Part shown: piece after piece, positions 17,727 through 27,045 of the stretch | Layout of the letters: each line of letters starts with the position of its first letter | Numbering within the stretch: the stretch's first letter is position 1 | DNA from: Veillonella caviae | GTDB taxonomy: Bacteria; Bacillota; Negativicutes; Veillonellales; Veillonellaceae | Direction of reading: 5' to 3' | NCBI RefSeq assembly: GCF_003992125.1 | Contig: NZ_RQUY01000020.1 | Location: forward strand, 1-36,665 | Length of the DNA stretch: 36,665 nt | The notes under the pieces: generated by a model | What the model was told of the DNA's origin: nothing | What the model saw: only the letters and a program-made list of their open reading frames with translations | Databases searched by the model: none | Translations under genes and position numbers: made by a program

Positions 17727-18605
17727 ATGATGAATAAACAGGTTATGACAATAACAACGAATAGTATAGGTGAATGCATCAACCCGTGGAGATATGAATC
17801 TCCTCAGTGGAGTGATATATTCCCTATTGTCATGGGAGATACCTATCGTCATGGTGGTGTATCACAAGAACCGTATAGTTCATTAAATTTAGCATTTCAC
17901 GTAGGGGACAATTCAGAAGCAGTTATTGAGAATCGTCGTATTGTTGCGGACTATTTGGGGGTTAATGGAGATCGCATTACATGTGCTAATCAAGTACATG
18001 GTTTGCAGGCTGTACGTATAACTGAGAATTTGATAGGTTCTGGTGCGTATGGTGAAAGCACAGCTATCGATGATTGTGACGCGATTTACACAGATATTCC
18101 TAATGTGCCTCTATTATTATTTACTGCTGACTGTGTTGGTGTTGGTATATATGATGCAAAACATCATGCTTTGGCTACTGTTCATGCAGGATGGAAAGGG
18201 GCTATTGGACATTTGCCAGTGATTACAATAGAGTCTATGCAACGAGATTTCGACACTCGCTTTGAAGATTGTTATATCTATTTGGGGCCTAGCATTGGAC
18301 CAGAATCATTTGAAGTCAATCAAGAATTAGCAGATACTTTCATAAACGAATGGCAACGAATGACAGATATAGATAGTTGTGAATTAGTAAAATATATTCA
18401 GCGTAGTGGAGCGGACAAGGTAACGCCGCATATCAATTTATGGCGATTTATCGAACAAGATTTAGTTGAAAAAGGCGTTCCGAAGGAACAAATTTGTATA
18501 GGTGCTACGGATAGCATGACTAGTGCAGATTGTTTTTCTTATCGTCGCGAGGCGGGGGTAACAGGCCGTATGGCATTATTTGGAATGCTCAAAGAGCGTA
18601 AATAA
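17727..18605 (+). CDS. pgeF: Peptidoglycan editing factor / polyphenol oxidase family (YlmD, YfiH)
   Basis: A 292-residue member of the Cu-oxidase_4 (laccase-like) family. Metal or active-site residues are in ANQVHGLQAV, TADCVGVGIYD and VHAGWKGAIG. Members remove misplaced L-Ser from peptidoglycan precursors or act as purine nucleoside phosphorylases. Two adjacent ATGs (17727, 17730) follow AAGGTG; either may be used. In Firmicutes this gene (ylmD) precedes ylmE and sepF, as it does here. Confidence 0.9.
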   Translation: MMNKQVMTITTNSIGECINPWRYESPQWSDIFPIVMGDTYRHGGVSQEPYSSLNLAFHVGDNSEAVIENRRIVADYLGVNGDRITCANQVHGLQAVRITENLIGSGAYGESTAIDDCDAIYTDIPNVPLLLFTADCVGVGIYDAKHHALATVHAGWKGAIGHLPVITIESMQRDFDTRFEDCYIYLGPSIGPESFEVNQELADTFINEWQRMTDIDSCELVKYIQRSGADKVTPHINLWRFIEQDLVEKGVPKEQICIGATDSMTSADCFSYRREAGVTGRMALFGMLKERK

Positions 18606-18681
18606 TATACATTCTAGGCTAAATATTATATAATAAATAAGTCTATAAATATATTTTTCGTAGTATATATGGGAGGCACTT

Positions 18682-19368
18682 ATGATTGAGGAATCCCTAC
18701 ACGCAGTCCAACAACGAATGGCGGATGCCATGGCCAGCGTAGGGCGCGTAGATACGGCGTTATTGGTGGCGGTTACTAAAAACCACCCTGTGTCGTCTGT
18801 AGAAGCGGTGGCCCGTCTAGGCTGTACTCATGTAGGCGAAAATCGCGTACAAGAGGCAAAAGAAAAACAAGCTCTTTATAATGGACCTGATTTAGTGTGG
18901 CATTTAATCGGTCATTTGCAGGTTAATAAGGTTCGTCAAGCAGTGCCAATGTTTGATTTGATTCATTCTGTAGATAGTAAAAAATTACTAGATGAAATAG
19001 AAAAAGTGGCTGCTAAGCATGATAAAGTACAAGATATTTTATTACAAGTGAATGTGGCTCGGGAAGCAAGTAAATCGGGTATGTCCGTTGAGGAGTTTCC
19101 TGATATTCGAGAATATGCTAAGACATTACCGCATGTGCGCGTACGGGGGTTAATGTGTATGGCACCGTTTTTTGAAAATCCGGAAGACGCACGGCCTATA
19201 TTTCGTGTAGCAAAGGCTTTATATGAAGATATGAAAGGCTATTTCCCAGATGGGGATATACAGTATTTATCAATGGGGATGACCCACGATTTCGAAGTGG
19301 CCTTACAAGAAGGTGCTAACATCGTTCGTGTAGGAACGGCTATTTTTGGGGAACGAGTATATAACTAG
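18682..19368 (+). CDS. YggS/YlmE-family PLP homeostasis protein
   Basis: A 228-residue single-domain PLP-binding TIM-barrel protein (PLPBP family). The PLP lysine is K33 in VAVTKNHPV. The conserved HLIGHLQVNK and the C-terminal LSMGMTHDFEVALQEGANIVRVGTAIFG phosphate-binding region (shown in parts: SMGMTHDFE, VRVGTAIFG) are present. It keeps PLP balance rather than catalysing a known reaction. GGGAGG precedes the start. It lies in the ylm order directly before sepF. Confidence 0.94.
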   Translation: MIEESLHAVQQRMADAMASVGRVDTALLVAVTKNHPVSSVEAVARLGCTHVGENRVQEAKEKQALYNGPDLVWHLIGHLQVNKVRQAVPMFDLIHSVDSKKLLDEIEKVAAKHDKVQDILLQVNVAREASKSGMSVEEFPDIREYAKTLPHVRVRGLMCMAPFFENPEDARPIFRVAKALYEDMKGYFPDGDIQYLSMGMTHDFEVALQEGANIVRVGTAIFGERVYN

Positions 19369-19408
19369 TATTCTAGTTGAATGTGGACGTATATTAGGAG
19401 GCATGACC

Positions 19409-19903
19409 ATGGCAATGGGAGAACAATGGCAAAAAATTAAAAATATTATTGGACTCAATAACGATGACCGTTATGATGAGTACGATGAAGAATATGAAGA
19501 ATATGAAGATGAAGACTATGTAGACAAAGTATCAACTACTGCACAAGCGCCTGTAACATCTGAATTTCAACCACGTAAAGTAGGAGGTATCTCTACCATG
19601 ACACAACGTCCAACAGCAATGAAAGTAATTGTGATTGAACCTAAAGTATTTGAAGATTCTGAAAGCATCACTCATCAATTACGCGACATGCGTCCTGTAT
19701 TGATTAATTTTGAAAATACAGATCCCCATGAAGCAGCACGCATTGTAGATTTTGTTTCTGGTTCTACTTTTGCGTTAGACGGCAAATTGGAAAAGGTAGG
19801 TAAAGATATTTTTATGTGTGTACCTGTCAATGTGTCTATTGATTATAGTAATGATTCTGAAGGTGCAACTGATGCGGATGAAATGGGTTGGCAAAATAAA
19901 TAG
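19409..19903 (+). CDS. sepF: Cell division protein SepF
   Basis: A 164-residue FtsZ-ring membrane anchor. An N-terminal amphipathic helix (MGEQWQKIKNIIGL) is followed by a very acidic Asp/Glu/Tyr linker (residues about 18-38) and the SepF (DUF552) core from about residue 68 (KVIVIEPKVFEDSESI). The start at 19409 has AGGAGG seven bases upstream; an ATG at 19403 is too close to it. It belongs to the division-linked ylm cluster. Confidence 0.94.
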   Translation: MAMGEQWQKIKNIIGLNNDDRYDEYDEEYEEYEDEDYVDKVSTTAQAPVTSEFQPRKVGGISTMTQRPTAMKVIVIEPKVFEDSESITHQLRDMRPVLINFENTDPHEAARIVDFVSGSTFALDGKLEKVGKDIFMCVPVNVSIDYSNDSEGATDADEMGWQNK

Positions 19904-20000
19904 TTTTATTCTGTAGATTGTATAGAGATATTTAGTTTTGCTCTTTAGATAGCCTCCTATTTCATATAGGAGAACAATAAGAAGAGATGTAGGTGATTAC

Positions 20001-20789
20001 ATGTTAGGTAAAACACTAGTAATTGGTGTAGGCTCCATGGGCGGCGCCTTGTTGCGAGGGGCTCTTCATAATGGTATATTGCAAAAACAAGACACGTCAG
20101 TATTGGTGAGACGTAGTGAGCAATTACAGAGCTTACAAGAAGAATTAGGCATTTCTGGTTTTACAGATATGCCTGATTTAACATCTTTTTCGACCATTAT
20201 ATTAGCGGTAAAACCGCAGGTGTTACCATTTGTATTATCTCAAATGGGGTCTGTCACTGAAGGCACTACAGTTATATCCGTAGCAGCAGGAATTACGTTA
20301 GCTACATTACAATCAGCATTGCCTAATGCTATTATGTATCGCGCTATGCCGAACACACCGGCCTCTATTGGTTGCGGTATGACGGCATTAACAACTGAGG
20401 CCGATGTGGATACATCCGATGTAGAAGCATTATTTAGTGCTGTTGGAGAAGTAGCCGTTGTTAGTGAGGCAGATTTGGATCGTTTAGGCGCTTTATCGGG
20501 AGCAGGTCCTGGTTATATGTTTGTTATTCTTGATGCTTTGGCTGATGCAGGGGTTCGTATTGGACTATCGCGACAGTTAGCTATTAAAGCAGCAGCACAA
20601 ACATTATATGGCGCTGGTAAGATGGCATTAGAGAGTGGTTTGCATCCATCGGTACTGCGGGATCAAGTCACAAGTCCAGGGGGAACTACGATTGCTGGCA
20701 TTGGTGCTATGGAAAAAGGTGGCATTCGCAGTGCCTTGCAAGATGGTGTTGTGGCCGCATTAGCTCGTTCTAATGAATTGGGGAAATAA
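20001..20789 (+). CDS. proC: Pyrroline-5-carboxylate reductase
   Basis: A 262-residue enzyme of normal ProC length reducing pyrroline-5-carboxylate to proline with NAD(P)H. The N-terminal Rossmann motif is VIGVGSMGGALLRGAL, with AVKPQ and YRAMPNTPASIGCGM following. The C-terminal dimer helix carries SGAGPGYMFVILDALADAG and QVTSPGGTTIAGI. It occupies the place where ylmG (a YggT membrane protein) is common between sepF and ylmH. Its TAA overlaps the ylmH ATG by one base. Confidence 0.95.
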   Translation: MLGKTLVIGVGSMGGALLRGALHNGILQKQDTSVLVRRSEQLQSLQEELGISGFTDMPDLTSFSTIILAVKPQVLPFVLSQMGSVTEGTTVISVAAGITLATLQSALPNAIMYRAMPNTPASIGCGMTALTTEADVDTSDVEALFSAVGEVAVVSEADLDRLGALSGAGPGYMFVILDALADAGVRIGLSRQLAIKAAAQTLYGAGKMALESGLHPSVLRDQVTSPGGTTIAGIGAMEKGGIRSALQDGVVAALARSNELGK

Positions 20790-21574
20790 TGGCTGATACA
20801 AGTAAATTAATTCGATATTTTGAAGCTAGTGGCAGCGGCGAAGAAGCACGCCGTATGTTAGATTTAGCAGAACAAGTAGTAAAAGGAAAGCCTTTTCGCG
20901 TAGCAGATTTTACAAGTCCTGCGGGGCTTGTTATTGCTGATGCTATTAAAGCAGCATATCCTGAGCTACAAATACAATCTTATGGTGGCTATGAAGGGGC
21001 AGAGCGTATTCGTATTGCTTTTGTAGATAGTCATTTTCAAGGTACTGTAGATATGGGAATCTCTGCTTTCAAGGTAGAGTGGGATCCACGTTTTAGATTA
21101 TTAACACATCGCGATGTGTTAGGATCTTTACTAGGTCTTGGCATTGATCGTTCTAAATTTGGTGATATTATCATGGTTCAAGGGGGGGCACAAATCCTCG
21201 TAGATTGTTCTGTAGTAGATTTTGTAATCCAAAATTTTACGAAAATCGCAATGGTTACTGTTTCTGTGAATCCTATGGAACTTGACGATATTGCACCGAA
21301 GGAAGAGAAAATTAAAGAAGTGCGTACTACTGTTGCATCATTGCGTTTAGATGCGGTAGCAAGCTCTGGCTTTAGCGTATCTCGTACAAAATTAGTGAGT
21401 GCTGTTAATGCTGGTTTGTTGCAAGTGAATTGGCAACCTGCGAAGGGTCCATCTCAAGAAGTCAAAGAAGGCGATGTGATTTCCATGCGTGGTCGGGGCC
21501 GAATGAAGGTGGAGGCCATTACTGGTACATCTCGTAAAGGTCGTATTGGTGTTTACCTGAAACGATTTATGTAA
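20789..21574 (+). CDS. ylmH: YlmH-family S4-domain RNA-binding protein
   Basis: A 261-residue protein with an N-terminal nucleotidyltransferase-like YlmH region and a C-terminal S4 domain at about residues 185-255 (RLDAVASSGFSVSRTKLV, then GDVISMRGRGRMKV). Members bind ribosomal or tRNA-containing complexes and, in Bacillus, help rescue stalled ribosomes. It overlaps proC by one base and ends the cluster at a terminator. DivIVA, often next, is absent. Confidence 0.92.
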   Translation: MADTSKLIRYFEASGSGEEARRMLDLAEQVVKGKPFRVADFTSPAGLVIADAIKAAYPELQIQSYGGYEGAERIRIAFVDSHFQGTVDMGISAFKVEWDPRFRLLTHRDVLGSLLGLGIDRSKFGDIIMVQGGAQILVDCSVVDFVIQNFTKIAMVTVSVNPMELDDIAPKEEKIKEVRTTVASLRLDAVASSGFSVSRTKLVSAVNAGLLQVNWQPAKGPSQEVKEGDVISMRGRGRMKVEAITGTSRKGRIGVYLKRFM

Positions 21575-21583
21575 GCAAATTGA

Positions 21584-21615
21584 AAATCGGCTTGACACAT
21601 CAAGCCGATTTTTTT
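21584..21615 (+). terminator. Intrinsic terminator after ylmH
   Basis: AAATCGGCTTGA (21584-21595) pairs perfectly with 21600-21611 around CACA, followed by more T. It is only 18 bp upstream of the first gene of the hem operon. Confidence 0.93.
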
Positions 21616-21620
21616 ATATG
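21592..21620 (+). promoter_or_regulatory. Candidate hem operon promoter inside the terminator
   Basis: TTGACA at 21592-21597 spans the loop and upper stem of the terminator. After 17 bases comes TATATG at 21615-21620. The start would be near 21627, only about 6 bases before the first ATG, so the transcript would be nearly leaderless. Confidence 0.45.
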
Positions 21621-21632
21621 TGAGGTGTTAAT

Positions 21633-22277
21633 ATGCTTTCTATTACGCTACAACCTAATATCGATAGCCATATTCTCTTTGTAGGTGGTGGTGCTGTAGC
21701 AGAACGGCGTATCGGTTTATGTATACATGAGGCCTGTTGTATTGTTATCAGTCCTGTCGTGACCGACCAAATACGTCAATGGTCAGAAATGGGGCTCATT
21801 ACATGGCATAAATCTATATTTAAAGATGTGCATATAGAGATTCTTAAATCTAGTAGATTGGTATTTATTTGTACAAATCATACAGCTATTAATGATGAGC
21901 TGGAGAGTTTGGCACGGAGGTATAAGGTATTATTAAATCGCAGTGATAATCCCTTAGCTTGTGATTTTACGGTGCCCTCTACTCTAAACATTGGTGATGT
22001 ACATATTTCTATAGGTGCCAATAATGGGGGCCCTAGGGTTAATCGTCTCATTAGGCAAGATATGACAAAACGCTATAGTGAGTTGAAAATTGTGATGCCC
22101 AGACTTAAAATAATAAGGGAAGAAGTAAAACTACTCATCCCTCGTGTAGATGAGCGTCAACAATTTTGGCGCACTCATTTAGACGAAATAGCATTTCAAG
22201 CCATACTCGATGGAGATTGGCCTTTAATAGAGGAGAAACTACACCATGCAATTAGTGGTATTAGGTCTAAATCATAG
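21633..22277 (+). CDS. Precorrin-2 dehydrogenase / sirohydrochlorin ferrochelatase-like
   Basis: A 214-residue Met8/CysG-N type protein that oxidises precorrin-2 to sirohydrochlorin and may insert iron. The NAD-binding VGGGAVAERRIGL lies near residues 17-29, and the family core NRSDNPLACDFTVPST and the GGPRVNRLIRQDM stretch follow. Compared with the family, the first glycine loop follows a short N-terminus without the usual PLFL start, but all core blocks are present. GAGGTG precedes the ATG. The 3' end overlaps hemA by 32 bases. Confidence 0.88.
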   Translation: MLSITLQPNIDSHILFVGGGAVAERRIGLCIHEACCIVISPVVTDQIRQWSEMGLITWHKSIFKDVHIEILKSSRLVFICTNHTAINDELESLARRYKVLLNRSDNPLACDFTVPSTLNIGDVHISIGANNGGPRVNRLIRQDMTKRYSELKIVMPRLKIIREEVKLLIPRVDERQQFWRTHLDEIAFQAILDGDWPLIEEKLHHAISGIRSKS

Positions 22278-23517
22278 AAGTGCCGCTGTTGAGGTGCGTG
22301 AACGTTTTTCGTTTGAAAAAAACGAGGTAAGTGCCGCCCTTAATCGGCTCTATGAATACGATAAAATTTCAGAATGTGTTATCTTATCAACATGTAATCG
22401 CACGGAAATCTATGCAGTGTTAGAAGAAGTAGAGTCTCCTAAACCATATATGTTACAGTTGTTGAAGGATTTAAAACATGCCGATATGATTGACGAATCT
22501 GCATTTTTCTTTTATGAAGATCGAGATTGTATTGAACATCTTTTCCGTGTATCTGCTAGCCTAGATTCCCTCGTGTTGGGGGAGGGGCAGATTTTAAGTC
22601 AACTAAAAGGGGCTTATATTACTGCTTATAGTTCTGGATTTACAGGTACTGTATTTAATATTTTATTTCAACGGGCCATAGGCGTTGGAAAAAAGGTTCG
22701 TACTAATACAGGTATTGCTAATACACCTGTATCTGTTAGTTATACGGCTGTCAATTTGGCGGAAGATAGTTTAGATAAGCCTTTGGCGGATGCAACGGTG
22801 CTCATTTTAGGTGCCGGTACTATGAGTGAGTTGACGGCTACTCATTTGCAGGCTAAAGGGGTAAAAACGATTTTCGTGTCTAATCGGACTTTCACAAAAG
22901 CAGAAACATTAGCAAAAAAATTCAATGGTCGAGCTATTAAATTAGATTGTTTTGTAGAACAAGCGGTGGATGCTGATATTCTAATTACCTCTACGGGGGC
23001 ACCACATTATATTATTAATGAAAAAGAGGCGCGCCGTATTGCAGAATTACGTCATGGACGGCCAATCGTTATGATTGATATTGCTGTGCCTCGCGATATT
23101 GATCCGAGGGTGGCAGATATTGACGGCATCTATTTATTTAATATTGATGCCCTTGAAAGTGTAGTAGAAGAGAACAAACAACAGCGTGAAGATGAGGCAA
23201 AGCGAGCGGAGCCGATTATCCATGAAGCCATTGAAGAATTATTAGATAAATTAAGCTATTTATCTGTTCGCCCTATGATGGCACTCCTTACAGATAAGGC
23301 AGATCGCATTCGTCGCCGTGAATTACATCGCGCTTTGGCTAAGTTGCCGCATATATCCGATAAAGAACGGCGTATCATGGATTCTATGAGTCGTATGATT
23401 GTCCGTAAGATGCTGAGAGAACCGATGATTCATTTTAATGAAATTGCAGGCACCGAAGAAGAAGGGGTGTATTGGGATTTATTCAAAGATATGTTTAGTC
23501 TCGAGAAAGAAGGGTAA
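22246..23517 (+). CDS. hemA: Glutamyl-tRNA reductase
   Basis: A 423-residue protein of the normal HemA length that reduces glutamyl-tRNA to glutamate-1-semialdehyde with NADPH. The catalytic Cys is C50 in LSTCNRTEIYAV; GLNHRSAAVEVRERF opens the protein, LVLGEGQILSQLK follows, and a Rossmann GAGTMSELTATHL is near residue 187. The start lies within the end of the preceding gene (32-base overlap), so translation is probably coupled. First committed step of tetrapyrrole synthesis. Confidence 0.97.
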   Translation: MQLVVLGLNHRSAAVEVRERFSFEKNEVSAALNRLYEYDKISECVILSTCNRTEIYAVLEEVESPKPYMLQLLKDLKHADMIDESAFFFYEDRDCIEHLFRVSASLDSLVLGEGQILSQLKGAYITAYSSGFTGTVFNILFQRAIGVGKKVRTNTGIANTPVSVSYTAVNLAEDSLDKPLADATVLILGAGTMSELTATHLQAKGVKTIFVSNRTFTKAETLAKKFNGRAIKLDCFVEQAVDADILITSTGAPHYIINEKEARRIAELRHGRPIVMIDIAVPRDIDPRVADIDGIYLFNIDALESVVEENKQQREDEAKRAEPIIHEAIEELLDKLSYLSVRPMMALLTDKADRIRRRELHRALAKLPHISDKERRIMDSMSRMIVRKMLREPMIHFNEIAGTEEEGVYWDLFKDMFSLEKEG

Positions 23518-23521
23518 TGCC

Positions 23522-24460
23522 ATGAGAAACCATATAAAAATTGGTACTCGCAAGAGTGCCCTTGCATTGTGGCAAGCCGAGTTTATTAAAAGCGAATTAC
23601 AGCGATTGAATCCTAGTATTACGGTGGAATTAGTTCACTTTAATACAAAGGGGGATCGCATATTAGAAAAGCCTCTTGCCGAAGTAGGTGGCAAAGGTTT
23701 ATTTACTGCTGAATTAGAAGCTGCTATGCACGCTGGTGATATCGATATTGCTGTTCATAGTTTAAAAGATATGCCTACAGAATTGCCACAAGGACTCACC
23801 TTAGGTGCTATTTCTAAGCGAGAAGTGCCTTATGATGCGCTCATTAGCCCACAATATAAAACCCTGGATAAATTGCCGAAAGGTGCCCGTATTGGTACTA
23901 GCAGCTTGCGTCGACAAGCACAACTATTGCATAGGCGACCAGATCTTAAGATTGAGGTGATTCGCGGTAATGTACAAACAAGACTTAACAAGATTGAAAC
24001 AGAAGGTTTAGATGGCGTTATTTTAGCACAAGCAGGATTAAAGCGTCTTGGTTTAGACCATCAAATTACACAAGTTTTTACGGCTGATGAAATGATTCCT
24101 GCTGTTGGACAAGGGGCTTTAGCCATTGAATGCCGTGCAGATGATGTAGAAATGCTTGATATGCTTTCACTTATCGATGACGAACCAACACGGCTAGCAG
24201 TAGAAGGGGAGCGGAGTTTCCTAAACCAATTGAATGGTAATTGTCAAGTGCCTATGGGTGTACATGGTACCATTGAAAAAGGTCAATTAACCTTAAAAGC
24301 CCTTATTGCGTCTACAGATGGCAAAACAGTATACGAAGGTGAACTATCAGGCCCTGCAACGAAAAGTGTTATGCTCGGTAAAAACCTTGCTAAAGCCTTA
24401 TATGAAGAAGGGGGAAAACATATTATTGAAGCCCTCGTAAAGGAAGGAATTATAAAATGA
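23522..24460 (+). CDS. hemC: Porphobilinogen deaminase (hydroxymethylbilane synthase)
   Basis: A 312-residue enzyme that polymerises four porphobilinogens. It begins with [17 protein letters not shown], has KGLFTAELE and [11 protein letters not shown] around the active site, and C241 in [10 protein letters not shown] anchors the dipyrromethane cofactor. Start 23522 lies 4 bases after the hemA stop with AAAGAAGGG upstream; the frame is open further upstream inside hemA, but this start matches the family N-terminus. It overlaps the next gene by ATGA. Confidence 0.96.
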   Translation: MRNHIKIGTRKSALALWQAEFIKSELQRLNPSITVELVHFNTKGDRILEKPLAEVGGKGLFTAELEAAMHAGDIDIAVHSLKDMPTELPQGLTLGAISKREVPYDALISPQYKTLDKLPKGARIGTSSLRRQAQLLHRRPDLKIEVIRGNVQTRLNKIETEGLDGVILAQAGLKRLGLDHQITQVFTADEMIPAVGQGALAIECRADDVEMLDMLSLIDDEPTRLAVEGERSFLNQLNGNCQVPMGVHGTIEKGQLTLKALIASTDGKTVYEGELSGPATKSVMLGKNLAKALYEEGGKHIIEALVKEGIIK

Positions 24461-25980
24461 CAGGTAAAGTATATTTGATTGGTGCCGGCCCTGGTGATGC
24501 GAAATTAATCACTGTAAAAGGTCGTGAGTGTATTGAAAATGCTGATGTGATTGTATATGATTACTTGGCTGATGTACATCTTCTTGAATGGGCTCGTCCT
24601 GATGCAGAATTAATTTATGCTGGTAAACAATGCCGTGACCATACTATGCATCAATGGGAAATTAATGAATTGTTAGTAGCCAAAGGAAAAGAGGGCAAAA
24701 TCGTAGCACGCCTTAAAGGCGGGGACCCTCTCGTATTCGGGCGCGGTGGTGAAGAAGCTATGGCGCTTCGTGAAGCTAAGGTGCCTTTTGAATTCGTACC
24801 AGGTGTAACATCGCCTATTGCAGCACCAGCTTATGCTGGTATCCCAGTGACACAACGGGCTATGGCTACTTCTTTTGCGGTAGTAACCGGTCATGAAGAT
24901 CCGACTAAATCCGTATCCGGTATCCATTGGGAAGGCTTGGCAACGTCAGTGGATACACTTTGTTTTGTAATGGGCGTTACAAACCTTAAAATGATTGCAG
25001 ACAATCTTATGAAATACGGTCGTTCTGCATCTACGCCAGTAGCACTAGTTCGATGGGGAACAAAACCGATTCAAGAGGTATTAGTGTCCACCTTAGAACA
25101 TGTAGTGGAAGATGTAGAAAAAGCACAATTAAAGGCGCCTGCCATTATAGTTGTCGGTGATGTAGTTAATTTACGCCACCAATTACAATGGTTTGATAAT
25201 AAACCATTATTTGGTAAAACTATCGTTGTTACACGTGCTCGTTCTCAAGCTAGTCGTTTTAGAGAAGCTTTGGTCAATGAAGGTGCCAATGTTATTGAGG
25301 CTGCAGCCATAAAAACATTAGCGCTTGAACTTTTTGATGAAGATAAACGCATTATGGAGCAAGTAGATACATATAAATATGTAGTATTCACCTCTGGTGA
25401 AGGGGTTCGGTATTTCTTCAATACTTTAAGTGCAATGGGCAAAGATGCGCGTGCTCTCGGCTATGCTAAGGTGTGTGCTATTGGTAGTGCTACAGGACGA
25501 GAACTATCTAATTTTGGTATCATTCCTGATATAATCCCTGTTGATTATAAAGCTGAATCCGTTGTAGATGCCTTAGAGCATCAGGTGAGCTCAGGGGATT
25601 CTGTATTATTGATTCAACCAAAAAAAGCGCGTGATGTAATTCCTCGCGCATTGCGCCATATGGACGTACAAGTTGATATTTTGCGTATGTATGAAACGCA
25701 GCAAGACACTACGCAACAAGAAGCGTTAGTTAATGCTCTCATTAATGGCGATGTAGATTATATTACATTTACTAGTTCCTCTACAGTTACTAATACATTG
25801 CAATTACTTGGTGACAATGCTTTAGAATTACTAAAACATACTAAAATCGCTTGTATTGGACCTATTACGGCAGCTACAGCCATGAGCGAAGGTCTTGAAA
25901 TCGATGTGATTAGTCCTATATACACTACAGAAGGACTGGTGGATGCTATCATTGCTGATGTGACTGGTGAAAGTCAATAA
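24457..25980 (+). CDS. Fused uroporphyrinogen-III C-methyltransferase / uroporphyrinogen-III synthase
   Basis: A 507-residue two-domain enzyme. Residues about 3-240 are SUMT (CobA/SirA): [34 protein letters not shown], and [19 protein letters not shown] for SAM binding. Residues about 250-500 are HemD (begins [15 protein letters not shown]; later [11 protein letters not shown] and [11 protein letters not shown]). One chain closes the bilane to uroporphyrinogen III and methylates it to precorrin-2. The ATGA overlap with hemC couples them. Confidence 0.95.
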   Translation: MTGKVYLIGAGPGDAKLITVKGRECIENADVIVYDYLADVHLLEWARPDAELIYAGKQCRDHTMHQWEINELLVAKGKEGKIVARLKGGDPLVFGRGGEEAMALREAKVPFEFVPGVTSPIAAPAYAGIPVTQRAMATSFAVVTGHEDPTKSVSGIHWEGLATSVDTLCFVMGVTNLKMIADNLMKYGRSASTPVALVRWGTKPIQEVLVSTLEHVVEDVEKAQLKAPAIIVVGDVVNLRHQLQWFDNKPLFGKTIVVTRARSQASRFREALVNEGANVIEAAAIKTLALELFDEDKRIMEQVDTYKYVVFTSGEGVRYFFNTLSAMGKDARALGYAKVCAIGSATGRELSNFGIIPDIIPVDYKAESVVDALEHQVSSGDSVLLIQPKKARDVIPRALRHMDVQVDILRMYETQQDTTQQEALVNALINGDVDYITFTSSSTVTNTLQLLGDNALELLKHTKIACIGPITAATAMSEGLEIDVISPIYTTEGLVDAIIADVTGESQ

Positions 25981-26061
25981 ACAGAAGTCTTTTCCCTTGT
26001 TGGTAGTTCTGTAGATTGGGATGAATAGATTCTATTTACTGTAATAGTTAGGAGACGACCT

Positions 26062-27036
26062 ATGTACGATTTAACATATCGCCCTCGTCGATTGCGTATT
26101 TCCACAGAAATGCGTGACCTTGTGAGGGAAACTACATTAGATACATCTGATTTGATTTACCCTTTATTTATTGTGCCAGGAGAAGGTATTAAAAAGGAAA
26201 TCGATACTTTACCTGGGCAATATCATCTCTCTGTGGATGAAGCGGTAAAAATGGCTCAAGAGGCTTACGATTTAGGTATTCGTGGGGTAGAAATTTTTGG
26301 TATTCCTACGTACAAAGATGAGCAAGGTTCCTCTGCATGGGATATGACACAACCTGTACAGCAAGCGATTATGGCGATTCGTAAAGCGGTGCCTAATTTA
26401 TTAGTCATTGCAGATGTCTGTTTATGCCAATACACCTCTACTGGTCATTGTGGTATGATTGAAGATCATGAAATCTTAAATGATGAAACATTGCCTTTAC
26501 TCTGTAAAGTAGCTGTTAGTCAAGCAGAAGCGGGGGCTCATATGGTGGCACCTTCCGATATGATGGATGGTCGTGTTGGTGCTATTCGAGAAGCTTTGGA
26601 TAATGCGGGATATACAAATGTATCCATTATGAGCTATGCTGCGAAATATGCATCTGCTTATTACGGACCATTCCGTGGTGCTGTTAATTCGGCGCCTCAA
26701 TTTGGAGACCGAAAATCGTACCAAATGGACCCAGCTAATCGATTAGAAGCTATGCGTGAAATTGAACTAGATATTGCTGAAGGGGCAGATATTATTATGA
26801 TTAAGCCTGCTTTGTCTTATTTAGATATTGTTCGTGAAACTCGTGATCGCTATGAATTACCATTGGCGGTATACAATGTATCTGGTGAATATGCGATGGT
26901 AAAATCAGCTGCTGCAGCAGGTCTTATTGATGAGGAACGGCTCGTTATGGAAACAATGCTATCTATGAAGCGGGCAGGTGCAAAGATTATTATTACTTAC
27001 CATGCCCTCGATGTAGCGAAATGGCTTTCAAAATAA
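26062..27036 (+). CDS. hemB: Delta-aminolevulinic acid dehydratase (porphobilinogen synthase)
   Basis: A 324-residue enzyme condensing two 5-aminolevulinates. It has the Zn-type Cys cluster DVCLCQYTSTGHCG near residue 120. The first catalytic Lys is in SYAAKYASAYYGPFR and the Schiff-base Lys in IIMIKPALSYLD. RPRRLR near the start is typical. GGAGACGACC precedes the ATG; the 81-base gap from cobA-hemD has no clear terminator. Confidence 0.97.
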   Translation: MYDLTYRPRRLRISTEMRDLVRETTLDTSDLIYPLFIVPGEGIKKEIDTLPGQYHLSVDEAVKMAQEAYDLGIRGVEIFGIPTYKDEQGSSAWDMTQPVQQAIMAIRKAVPNLLVIADVCLCQYTSTGHCGMIEDHEILNDETLPLLCKVAVSQAEAGAHMVAPSDMMDGRVGAIREALDNAGYTNVSIMSYAAKYASAYYGPFRGAVNSAPQFGDRKSYQMDPANRLEAMREIELDIAEGADIIMIKPALSYLDIVRETRDRYELPLAVYNVSGEYAMVKSAAAAGLIDEERLVMETMLSMKRAGAKIIITYHALDVAKWLSK

Positions 27037-27045
27037 GGAGAGATA

